From Bdellovibrionaceae bacterium UBA2466 (GTDB lineage Bacteria; Bdellovibrionota; FAC87; UBA2466): 5,881 nucleotides of DNA. Shown piece by piece: positions 1 through 4,708 of this stretch; the first letter of the stretch is position 1; each line of letters opens with the position of its first letter. Made by a program: the position numbers and the translations under genes. Under the pieces are notes generated by a model. That model did no database searches. It worked only from the letters and a program-made list of their open reading frames with translations, and was not told where the DNA came from. The stretch lies in assembly GCA_002342225.1 (NCBI GenBank), contig DDPO01000063.1, positions 23,666 through 29,546 on the forward strand, in the 5' to 3' direction.

Positions 1-141
1 GGAATTGTTGGGCACGACTTAAATATAGTCCTTCAGTATCTTCGAATTCCAGTGATAGGAATGGCACTCTTGATTTTAGCTGCAGTGTCTTGTTTAAACG
101 TTAATAAGTGCATCCCCTCGAATAACAACCTCGGTTGCTAA
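1..141 (+). other. possible 3' end of an unidentified plus-strand gene (two competing open frames)
   Basis: Two plus-strand frames are open from the left edge. Frame 1 runs to TAA at 139-141 and reads as a hydrophobic, helix-like stretch (key part IPVIGMALLILAAVSC) with a polar tail. It has many G-starting codons, which favours real coding, and would overlap the 3' end of the convergent minus gene by 41 bases. Frame 3 runs to a tandem TAA TAA at 102-107; its last residues alternate like a beta strand (GTLDFSCSVLF), as at the end of an outer-membrane barrel. Only one is likely to be real. An internal ATG at 61 in frame 1 would give a 26-residue lipoprotein-like peptide but has no well-spaced ribosome binding site. 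Neither can be assigned to a family. Confidence 0.3.
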
Positions 142-511
142 AGCGAAAGCATAAGCTCAAAGCTCCGTTTTGAGCTTCATAGACATTGTAGCTTGCTTGA
201 GACCATGTTGCTCCAAATGCATCGCTTGCATAACAGGTGACTATCGGAGTGGTGTAGACAACGGGGTAATAATAGGGGGAATAAACGGGTGGGTAATAGG
301 GGGAGGGATAAACCCAAGGGTAGCGATGGTGAAACCAGAAGCCTTTGTTCTCAATGAGGTTGTCCTCTGTGTCGTTTTGCTTCAACTCTGCCGCAAGTTT
401 CTCCGCTGGAATGAGACAGTCAAAGTCGATTTTGGATTCTGAGGCATGTGACGACTTGCCTAAAAGGAGTAATATAAAAACGACAGAATAAATAATAAGT
501 AGATGTTTCAT
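101..511 (-). CDS. small secreted Tyr/Pro-rich protein with Cys-containing C-terminal domain, function unknown
   Basis: A 136-residue protein of unknown function that is clearly exported. Residues 1-23 form a signal peptide: Lys at 2, a hydrophobic run at 4-17, and a likely signal peptidase I cut after SHA. Residues 25-57 are charged with one Cys (C32). Residues 58-90 are aromatic and proline rich and contain an eight-residue duplication, SPYY at 70-73 and again at 78-81. Residues 92-136 form a compact Cys-bearing module (C93, C121, C129, C134) with the pattern C-Y-A...G..W......A...AL..C. This distantly recalls DUF4189-like secreted modules, but I would not assign it. The ATG is well supported by AGGAGG five bases upstream. 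It lies 57 bases downstream of the PepSY gene on the same strand, and a perfect dyad sits just before its ribosome binding site. Envelope or surface location is inferred. Confidence 0.8.
   Translation of the reverse strand: MKHLLIIYSVVFILLLLGKSSHASESKIDFDCLIPAEKLAAELKQNDTEDNLIENKGFWFHHRYPWVYPSPYYPPVYSPYYYPVVYTTPIVTCYASDAFGATWSQASYNVYEAQNGALSLCFRFSNRGCYSRGCTY
270..304. repeat. 11-bp direct repeat inside the Tyr/Pro-rich gene
   Basis: TAATAGGGGGA occurs at 270-280 and again at 294-304, a 24-base period. On the coding (minus) strand each copy encodes the core of an S-P-Y-Y segment. This is an in-frame eight-codon duplication, so copy number could vary without breaking the frame. Confidence 0.7.
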
Positions 512-523
512 TGAGGCCTCCTA

Positions 524-546
524 AATTGCACCCCACCAGTGCAATT
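524..546 (-). promoter_or_regulatory. perfect 8-bp dyad directly upstream of the Tyr/Pro-rich gene's ribosome binding site
   Basis: AATTGCAC at 524-531 pairs perfectly with GTGCAATT at 539-546 around a 7-base centre. On the minus strand the second arm ends two bases before the AGGAGG of the gene starting at 511. No U-run follows on either strand, so it does not look like an intrinsic terminator. It could be a repressor operator, or an mRNA hairpin that protects the 5' end or affects initiation. Confidence 0.45.
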
Positions 547-568
547 AGAAGACCACAATGCAAAAATA

Positions 569-826
569 TTAGTGAGATTTTACAATGCTTCCGTCTACTG
601 GATTAAAATAAATTTCCACTTTTTTGCCGTCTTTGTCAGTGCCATAAATTTCATAACAGGTACCAGGTTGCTTGAATTTACGGATCTTATAACCGTCTGC
701 TTCCACTTTCTTTTTGAAGTCTGCTTCAGACATCCATTTTTCCTTGGGTTCATCAGTACAATGTTTTTTTGCGTACGCTGAAAGACTTGCAGTGAGTATC
801 AAACTTACAATAAAAAATGTTTTCAT
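569..826 (-). CDS. periplasmic PepSY-domain (PepSY_2-like) small protein
   Basis: An 85-residue exported protein. Residues 1-19 are a signal peptide (MKTFFIVSLILTASLSAYA, cut before KK). The mature part is one PepSY-like module: a charged helix (about residues 32-44, WMSEADFKKKVEADGY) then a beta hairpin containing TCYEIYG, D-K-D-G-K-K-V-E and YFNPVDGSIV. This is the usual PepSY_2 order of helix, G-x-CYE-hairpin, and final D/T-G-x-[IV]. Two cysteines, C23 and C57, could form a disulfide. Proteins of this type are frequently encoded next to b-type cytochromes, as here, where cytochrome b561 starts divergently 156 bases away. A periplasmic accessory role in electron transfer is inferred. The ATG is supported by AAAGGAG seven bases upstream. 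Confidence 0.85.
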   Translation of the reverse strand: MKTFFIVSLILTASLSAYAKKHCTDEPKEKWMSEADFKKKVEADGYKIRKFKQPGTCYEIYGTDKDGKKVEIYFNPVDGSIVKSH

Positions 827-837
827 GGTTGAGCTCC

Positions 838-865
838 TTTCAAAAAAACAGGAATAGACCTGCTA
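838..865 (-). promoter_or_regulatory. short hairpin plus U-run in the PepSY gene leader
   Basis: On the minus strand, CAGG (862-859) pairs with CCTG (852-849), extendable by a G-U and an A-U pair. A run of seven T (848-842) follows, just before the ribosome binding site. It has attenuator-like geometry, but the core stem is only four pairs, so it may be chance. Confidence 0.2.
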
Positions 866-871
866 TTGATT

Positions 872-901
872 TTGCATCTTACGGGCCATAATTGATAAAG
901 T
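872..901 (+). promoter_or_regulatory. weak candidate promoter for the cytochrome b561 gene
   Basis: TTGCAT (872-877) and TAAAGT (896-901) are separated by 18 bases, with four of six consensus matches each. The leader to the ATG at 983 would be about 75 bases. It would hold a small dyad AATGC/GCATT (929-933 and 940-944) followed by five T. Low support; an alternative start site nearer the gene is possible. Confidence 0.25.
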
Positions 902-904
902 AAA
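876..904 (-). promoter_or_regulatory. candidate sigma70-type promoter for the PepSY gene
   Basis: On the minus strand TTTACT (904-899) is followed after exactly 17 bases by TAAGAT (881-876). Each hexamer matches four of six consensus bases. Initiation near 869 would leave a leader of about 40 bases. It overlaps the best plus-strand promoter candidate, so the two divergent genes may share control. Confidence 0.35.
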
Positions 905-982
905 CGGCTCACAAATCTATTCGACTTCAATGCGAAACAGCATTACTTTTTAGATGGCTTTGTTCTGCTCTAAGGAGGACCT

Positions 983-1696
983 ATGAAGAAACAGCTGGTG
1001 TATGACTTCCCAACGAGGGCTTTTCATTGGTTGTTTGCAACTCTTTTTCTGTCAGCTTTCGCGATAGCTAAGCTTTTAGATTCGGACTCTCAATACTATT
1101 CGTATCACATGATGGCTGGTCTAACCCTTTCGTTTGCTGTGAGTCTAAGGGTTTTCTGGGGCTTTGTCGGGACTCGACATGCACGATTTCAGAATTTTGT
1201 TCTAAAGCCAAAATTTCTTATGGAATACTTTAAGGGGATTGTAAGAAGTGAAAAAGTTCGTTGGTCGGGTCACAATCCAGCTTCAAGTTGGGCCGCACTT
1301 TTGATGATGTTTTTCGGTCTGGGGCTTGGCACAACTGGGTTTATGATGGCTTCCGGTGGTGACAAAGAGGTTCTCGAAGAAATTCATGAGGTGTTGGCCA
1401 ATAGTTTTTTTATTGTCGCATGTGCTCATGTCTTGGGAATCGCACTCCATACCCTGCGCTTCAAAGAGCTTATAGGTCTCAGTATGGTGACGGGAAAGAA
1501 AGAGAATGTGCCAGATGAGGAAGCGATTAGTTTGCCAAGAACAGGCCTAGGTATTATTTTTGTCTCATTGGTATTTGCATTTTCTATCCACCTACTTAAA
1601 AACTTCGACACAGAAACGAAGAGATTAAAGATATTTGGATTTCCCATTCAATTAGGTGAAACAGCGAAAAATGACAATCACGGTGAAGATGATTAG
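983..1696 (+). CDS. cytochrome b561-family (Ni_hydr_CYTB-type) integral membrane cytochrome b
   Basis: A 237-residue di-haem b-type cytochrome of the inner membrane, likely passing electrons between quinol and a periplasmic partner. Five hydrophobic segments are visible at about 14-33, 43-63, 101-123, 138-158 and 187-206. Family signatures are all present: R12-x-x-H15-W at helix 1, H42-x-x-x-G at helix 2, the loop W94-S-G-H97-N-P before helix 3, H135-E ahead of helix 4, and H149/H156 in helix 4. Enough histidines in the expected places are there for two haems. Length is usual for the family, with an acidic, His-containing tail (NDNHGEDD). The start is fixed by AAGGAGG four bases upstream of the ATG. 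It diverges from the PepSY gene, a common partner. The exact redox partner is unknown; no c-type cytochrome is in view. Confidence 0.9.
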   Translation: MKKQLVYDFPTRAFHWLFATLFLSAFAIAKLLDSDSQYYSYHMMAGLTLSFAVSLRVFWGFVGTRHARFQNFVLKPKFLMEYFKGIVRSEKVRWSGHNPASSWAALLMMFFGLGLGTTGFMMASGGDKEVLEEIHEVLANSFFIVACAHVLGIALHTLRFKELIGLSMVTGKKENVPDEEAISLPRTGLGIIFVSLVFAFSIHLLKNFDTETKRLKIFGFPIQLGETAKNDNHGEDD

Positions 1697-1782
1697 AAGT
1701 TTGACATCGAATTGAGCTTTTCTTCGCACAAAAGACAGGGATTAGTTGTTGCATAGAGCCCACTTTCGAGGTGAGGGTAGCT

Positions 1783-2490
1783 ATGTTTCGTACCGTTCTT
1801 TTTGTTTTAGTCGGAGTCTTCGCTTCTTTGGGGAGTGCTCAGGACCACTCGACTGATAACGCTTTGAATCTTTTCTCTTCGTCCCATAGTTTCAAAGGGG
1901 AGCCTCGTTTTACAGCAGAGTCTCACTTGGAATTATTGCCTAATAAAGAGGTGCCTAAGCTATCGGTCCATCGTGAATCGGGTCAATTAACAATTCAGGC
2001 TGGGAAAACGTTGCCTGCCGTTCATGTTTATCGCGGGGAGAGAGGAAGGCCTCAAGGCGATTTTGATCTGTTTGCTGTAGAGGCTGGGAGAGTCAAGACG
2101 TTTGCTGCTGCAAAGAGAGCCTGCGATATGCTACCTCCCTTGGGAGAATGGCGGTTGGCCAATGTCGTTCATGTGATGGCTTTTTTTTCGGATGTTTTAC
2201 CGGCTCATCCTATGTTTGATAAGCCGCAATTCAAGGGACGTTTTTTTTGGGCGACTTCTTTGGATGAAAAAGAGGATCGTAAAAACCGAGATGATTTCGT
2301 AGCGGCCAACGATGGCGGTGGAGAAGCGATTCAGGTCCTTTCATTCAAGAGATTCATACAGTGGATACATGCATCAAGAGACAACGCTAAAAGTGAAGCT
2401 GAGAAAAAATATTATGATCAGTTGTTGCATCAAGTGAATGAGGGCATTCCAACGATCTGTATTCGAGGTCAGGAACCCCAGAGTAAATAG
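1783..2490 (+). CDS. secreted protein with diverged Lcl_C/DUF1566-like domain, function unknown
   Basis: A 235-residue exported protein. Residues 1-19 are a signal peptide (FRTVLFVLVGVFASLGSA, cut before QDHS). Residues 20-80 look low in structure. The core (about 95-228) has landmarks seen in Lcl C-terminal/DUF1566 modules: F-A-A-A-x-x-A-C114 at the start, W123-R-L shortly after, a central G-R-F-F-W-A-T-S, and a closing C226-I-R-G. The usual glycine/proline signature after WRL is replaced by WRLAN, and a charged helix is inserted (SEAEKKYYDQ), so the assignment is tentative. I chose ATG at 1783 over GTG at 1771. GAGGG lies five bases before the ATG, and the GTG has no spaced binding site. 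It follows the cytochrome b gene by 86 bases on the same strand. Two T8 tracts lie inside the gene. Confidence 0.75.
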   Translation: MFRTVLFVLVGVFASLGSAQDHSTDNALNLFSSSHSFKGEPRFTAESHLELLPNKEVPKLSVHRESGQLTIQAGKTLPAVHVYRGERGRPQGDFDLFAVEAGRVKTFAAAKRACDMLPPLGEWRLANVVHVMAFFSDVLPAHPMFDKPQFKGRFFWATSLDEKEDRKNRDDFVAANDGGGEAIQVLSFKRFIQWIHASRDNAKSEAEKKYYDQLLHQVNEGIPTICIRGQEPQSK

Positions 2491-2513
2491 CGCATCGTTC
2501 CACTTTAAAGGCT

Positions 2514-2541
2514 TTGGACTTTTTACGAAAAAAAGTAAAAT
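2514..2541 (+). promoter_or_regulatory. candidate sigma70-type promoter for the ten-cysteine gene
   Basis: TTGGAC (2514-2519) and TAAAAT (2536-2541) are 16 bases apart. The second hexamer matches five of six consensus bases. Transcription would begin near 2548 and give a very short leader of about 12 bases containing the G-rich ribosome binding site. An AT-rich dyad (ACTTTTT at 2518-2524, AAAAAGT at 2530-2536) fills the spacer. Confidence 0.4.
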
Positions 2542-2559
2542 AGAGCGCACGGGGGGCTC

Positions 2560-2940
2560 GTGAATCTATCCAAACTTTTGATCATCTTTTTGCATATTGG
2601 ATTTTTTAACTTCATTGGTTGTGGAACCCTTTCTGCTCAGACGAGAGAACGGGTGGTTTTAGATACTTGTTCCGAGAAAAGTTTAGAATTAAAAGAGCAA
2701 ATTCTTGAGGCTAGAAGGTGCTCGATAGATTCGGATTGTTCGCTCTCTGACAGGATAGTTTCCTGTCAGTTTACCCCCTGTTATGGCTACCCAGTGAATA
2801 GATCTACGGACGTTCCTGAGCTAGAGGCTCAATTATCAGATTATGAAAATAGCTGCTCGGAACCTCTCATGTGTGCTTGTCCACCTATCGAAGAGAGCCC
2901 TCGGTGTATATTGGGGCTTTGCACTTATCCTAATGCTTAG
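2560..2940 (+). CDS. small exported ten-cysteine protein, possible lipoprotein, function unknown
   Basis: A 126-residue exported protein. The N-terminal hydrophobic segment (residues 5-20) ends either in a lipobox-like F-I-G-C21 or, a little later, in a signal peptidase I site before Q27 (LSA). After Q27 there are ten cysteines: 37, 54, 60, 69, 74, 99, 105, 107, 116 and 121. This even number fits five disulfides. The arrangement C-x5-C (54-60), C-x4-C (69-74), a helical spacer with VNRS and LxxQLxxYE, then C-x5-C-x-C and C-x4-C with G-L-C recalls Cys-rich secreted proteins of myxobacterial-type genomes (from memory). I cannot name a domain. The start is GTG, with a G6 run (2551-2556) three bases upstream serving as an atypical binding site. 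Its 3' end overlaps the convergent membrane gene by 11 bases. Confidence 0.75.
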   Translation: MNLSKLLIIFLHIGFFNFIGCGTLSAQTRERVVLDTCSEKSLELKEQILEARRCSIDSDCSLSDRIVSCQFTPCYGYPVNRSTDVPELEAQLSDYENSCSEPLMCACPPIEESPRCILGLCTYPNA

Positions 2941-3220
2941 GTTCGCTTGTTTTTGAGGACGGTAATAATTTGTTATACAAAAGGGCGAACAGTCCAAAGT
3001 GCATAAATCCTTCTTGAAATCCGTATAAAATTCCGACTAAGAGGCCCTTCGGGCTGACTGAATATCCCCAAGGCCCGTAATAACGCTCGAGAGTTTGAGC
3101 GAATTCCACCAATCCTCCAACCTGGAGCATAGCCAAAAGCGTGCTCATAAAAAAAATGAAAGCACAGTAGATGCCGGCAGCGAGTGCTAGTTTTAATACA
3201 TTAAATTTTGCGTACTCCAT
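2930..3220 (-). CDS. two-helix small membrane protein, DUF5676-like
   Basis: A 96-residue inner-membrane protein of unknown function. It opens with a short polar stretch (MEYAKFNVLKLALA). Helix 1 spans about 9-32, a loop with aromatic residues YYGPWGYSVSP spans 47-57, and helix 2 spans about 58-81. The pattern F-N-V-x-x-L-A-L-A-x-G-I at the start and G-I-L-Y-G-F-x-E-G-F...A-L-L-Y-N-K-L at the end matches my memory of DUF5676, a widespread family sometimes auto-named bacteriophage holin. Nothing here suggests phage. AAGGAG seven bases upstream supports the ATG, but that site lies in a hairpin arm. The gene follows tRNA-Glu by 68 bases on the same strand and may share its transcript. Its 3' end overlaps the convergent ten-cysteine gene. 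Confidence 0.75.
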   Translation of the reverse strand: MEYAKFNVLKLALAAGIYCAFIFFMSTLLAMLQVGGLVEFAQTLERYYGPWGYSVSPKGLLVGILYGFQEGFMHFGLFALLYNKLLPSSKTSEPKH

Positions 3221-3223
3221 TTT

Positions 3224-3247
3224 GAGTCTCCTTGAGCAAAGAGACTC
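3224..3247 (-). promoter_or_regulatory. 7-bp hairpin enclosing the ribosome binding site of the two-helix membrane gene
   Basis: On the minus strand GAGTCTC (3247-3241) pairs perfectly with GAGACTC (3230-3224) around a 10-base loop. The binding site AAGGAG (3233-3228) is half in the loop and half in the 3' arm, four bases short of the ATG. Folding would hinder initiation. No U-run follows, so it is not a terminator for the tRNA upstream. Confidence 0.45.
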
Positions 3248-3288
3248 TGCAATCGATGCGCCTATCTTTAATGTGAGTGGGAGATAAG

Positions 3289-3364
3289 TGGCGTCCCCAA
3301 CGAGATTCGAACTCGTGTCCTTACCGTGAAAGGGTAATGTCCTAGGCCTCTAGACGATGGGGAC
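3289..3364 (-). tRNA. tRNA-Glu (anticodon UUC)
   Basis: A complete 76-base tRNA with CCA encoded (minus strand 3291-3289). A seven-pair acceptor stem joins GTCCCCA (5') and TGGGGAC (3'), with discriminator G. The anticodon stem TTACC/GGTAA closes the loop CTTTCAC, whose anticodon TTC lies at 3330-3328. The T arm ACGAG-TTCGAAT-CTCGT is canonical. It reads GAA/GAG. Having U rather than G at position 34, it is not a queuosine substrate, so its position after queC is probably incidental. Confidence 0.97.
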
Positions 3365-3377
3365 CCAAAGAAAGCGA

Positions 3378-3407
3378 TATAAAACACTTAAGATTGCTAT
3401 TTTGCAA
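3378..3407 (-). promoter_or_regulatory. candidate promoter for tRNA-Glu
   Basis: On the minus strand TTGCAA (3407-3402) is followed after 18 bases by TTTATA (3383-3378), about 14 bases before the mature tRNA 5' end. It sits in the 46-base gap after the DUF366 gene, so the tRNA need not depend on read-through from the upstream genes. Confidence 0.4.
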
Positions 3408-3410
3408 GTA

Positions 3411-3971
3411 CTAACGTGGAGAGACTTTAAAACGGGCTAATCGCCAAATATTGTAATCTCTTAGAAAGGTCTCTAGACAGCCTTGGGCAAAGGCTTTGGG
3501 CTCAATTTTTAACTCGTTCAGACCCGAGGTGGGAATCGGGGTTCCTTCCGTTTTTACGTTGATTCCGAAATGGATGAGCACCGAAACCGGGCTTTTCGTA
3601 GCAATAGAAACCGAAAGTTTCCGGCTTCTGTAGTAAATGTCGTTGCCTTTTCTGCTCAAATCTCTAATTCCTTGCTCCCACAGCCAACCATAAGCTGTAG
3701 CTACCAAAAGATGCTGAAGTAGTATGCCATGGTCGAGTGAATCGATGAAAAATTCACCCAAGAAATGAACCATGTCCAAGCTGTAAATAGGGGCCTTTCT
3801 TTTGACATCTTCAAGGTCAACCATGTGGGCTAGAGATACTTCGCAGGGCCCTTGAAATGCAGTTAAGCTGTTCCCCAGAAGTCCTGTATTTTCATAGATC
3901 CAATGGGGTTTCAGTTCTTTGCCTGTGTATGCAATTGAACTATCTAAGTACTGGATTGATAAAGAGTCCAT
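3411..3971 (-). CDS. DUF366-family conserved protein, translationally overlapped with queC
   Basis: A 186-residue cytosolic protein matching DUF366 (Pfam PF04017, COG2029) along its whole length, biochemical role unknown. Visible family blocks are: Y-L-D-x-x-I-x-Y-x-G-x-x-L (8-20); F39-x-G-P-C43 with H49-M-V-D-L-E-D (49-55); I-Y-S-x-D-M-x-H-F (62-70); and R-K-L-S-V-S-I-A-T-x-S-P-V-S-x-L-I-H (117-134), running into N-V-x-x-E-G-T-P (138-145). The ATG at 3971 is preferred to the adjacent in-frame TTG at 3974; neither has a strong binding site. The start lies within queC, overlapping its 3' end by 32 bases in another frame, which suggests coupled translation. A role connected with preQ0 or 7-deazaguanine metabolism is inferred from this arrangement only. 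Confidence 0.9.
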   Translation of the reverse strand: MDSLSIQYLDSSIAYTGKELKPHWIYENTGLLGNSLTAFQGPCEVSLAHMVDLEDVKRKAPIYSLDMVHFLGEFFIDSLDHGILLQHLLVATAYGWLWEQGIRDLSRKGNDIYYRSRKLSVSIATKSPVSVLIHFGINVKTEGTPIPTSGLNELKIEPKAFAQGCLETFLRDYNIWRLARFKVSPR

Positions 3972-4650
3972 CAACTGTTTTTCCGTTGTGAATGAGCGCC
4001 CGTTTTAATCTCATACAGGACTCACAATTTCCACACATTCTTTCTTGGTTTTGGTAACAGCTCCATAAAAGCTCGAATGGAAAGCTAAGTGAATTGCCAA
4101 GAGCTACAATCTCAACTTTATTCATGTCGATGGTTGGTGATACTACTTTTACTTGATTAGCTGTTGAGAGACTGAGCGCTTTGTTGATAGCTTTCAAGTA
4201 ATTGGATGAATTATCTGGAAAGGTACTCGCTTCTTCCGCGTTAAAACCCACAATAATACTGCTCATTTTCCGGCTCTCTGCGATTCCAGCAGCAACTTCC
4301 AAAAAAACTCCATTTCTATTGGGAACCCAAACTTGTGTAGCGCTTTTTAAAGAGGTTCGCTTTTGGTCTAGGCCTTTTAGGGTCGGTTCCGGTAGGGCTT
4401 CATTGTGAGATAACAAACCCTTGGACTCAAACCCGGAGAACCAGGGGAGTTCTACAACTTCATGAGGTATTTTGTAGTAACTACAGATTTGTTTTGCGTG
4501 AGATATTTCTTGAGTCTTTGCTCTTTGCCCATAGTCGAAAGTCAAAGCACAGCTGATGTTAACCCCTTCGGAGTATAACCACGCCATAGCAATAGCTGAA
4601 TCTAAGCCGCTTGAGAGCAGAGCAATAGCATTTTTGGGCTTTGAGTCCAT
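3940..4650 (-). CDS. queC: 7-cyano-7-deazaguanine (preQ0) synthase QueC
   Basis: A 236-residue ATP-dependent enzyme that converts 7-carboxy-7-deazaguanine and ammonia to preQ0, the precursor of queuosine in tRNA. Motifs (numbered from ATG 4650): the PP-loop L-L-S-S-G-L-D-S (11-18), F-D-Y-G-Q-R (38-43), V-W-V-P-N-R-N-G (107-114) and G-F-N-A-E-E-A followed by F-P-D-N-S (135-148). The C-terminal zinc site has cysteines 198, 206, 209 and 212 (S-C-Y-Q-N...C-G-N-C-E-S-C). All key residues are present and the length is normal. The PP-loop has S-S-G where S-G-G is usual. An in-frame GTG at 4656 is an alternative start; neither is preceded by a clear binding site. It lies 58 bases after the 67-residue gene and overlaps the DUF366 gene. 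queD, queE and folE are not in the window. Confidence 0.95.
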   Translation of the reverse strand: MDSKPKNAIALLSSGLDSAIAMAWLYSEGVNISCALTFDYGQRAKTQEISHAKQICSYYKIPHEVVELPWFSGFESKGLLSHNEALPEPTLKGLDQKRTSLKSATQVWVPNRNGVFLEVAAGIAESRKMSSIIVGFNAEEASTFPDNSSNYLKAINKALSLSTANQVKVVSPTIDMNKVEIVALGNSLSFPFELLWSCYQNQERMCGNCESCMRLKRALIHNGKTVDGLFINPVLR

Positions 4651-4659
4651 GAACACGGA

Positions 4660-4697
4660 CTACCACAAAGTGGTTTAAAAACCTAGTGAGAGGCTGT
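4660..4697 (-). promoter_or_regulatory. overlapping small hairpins upstream of queC
   Basis: On the minus strand GGTTT/AAACC (around a two-base turn) and ACCAC-TTT-GTGGT (4674-4662) share the ACC bases, so they exclude each other. Before them AGCCT/AGGTT brackets a six-base loop followed by T5, a weak terminator-like element after the 67-residue gene. The stretch could stop or modulate read-through into queC, but the stems are short. Confidence 0.25.
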
Positions 4698-4708
4698 TTG
4701 TGGTCGGG

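Noticed and set aside
170..442. Plus-strand 90-codon frame opposite the Tyr/Pro-rich gene
   Set aside because: Its Gly/Ile/Val-rich translation mirrors the Tyr/Pro codons of the minus-strand gene. That gene has a signal peptide and a strong ribosome binding site; this frame has neither.
539..781. Plus-strand 80-codon frame opposite the PepSY gene
   Set aside because: It starts inside the dyad without a binding site and lies antisense to a clear PepSY_2-like gene; a shadow frame.
1701..1729. Perfect TTGACA -35 hexamer before the Lcl-like gene
   Set aside because: At 16-18 bases downstream the sequence is TTCGCA/TCGCAC/CGCACA, with no usable -10 element, so I do not call a promoter.
2518..2540. 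Terminator after the Lcl-like gene
   Set aside because: The dyad ACTTTTT/AAAAAGT has a single G-C pair and no following T-run. It is better explained as the AT-rich spacer of the promoter candidate at 2514-2541.
2930..3220. Phage holin and prophage remnant
   Set aside because: The two-helix protein resembles a family sometimes auto-named holin, but no lysin, spanin or other phage gene is near, and the neighbours are housekeeping genes.
3289..3364. tRNA-Glu as an integration site for a mobile element
   Set aside because: No second copy of the tRNA 3' end, no integrase and no composition break is seen within the window.
4657..4708. preQ1 riboswitch upstream of queC
   Set aside because: The short pseudoknot pattern of preQ1-I (GG-UUC loop, CACCC or CCCC arm, A-rich tail) cannot be placed on the minus strand. 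Only unrelated small stems are present.
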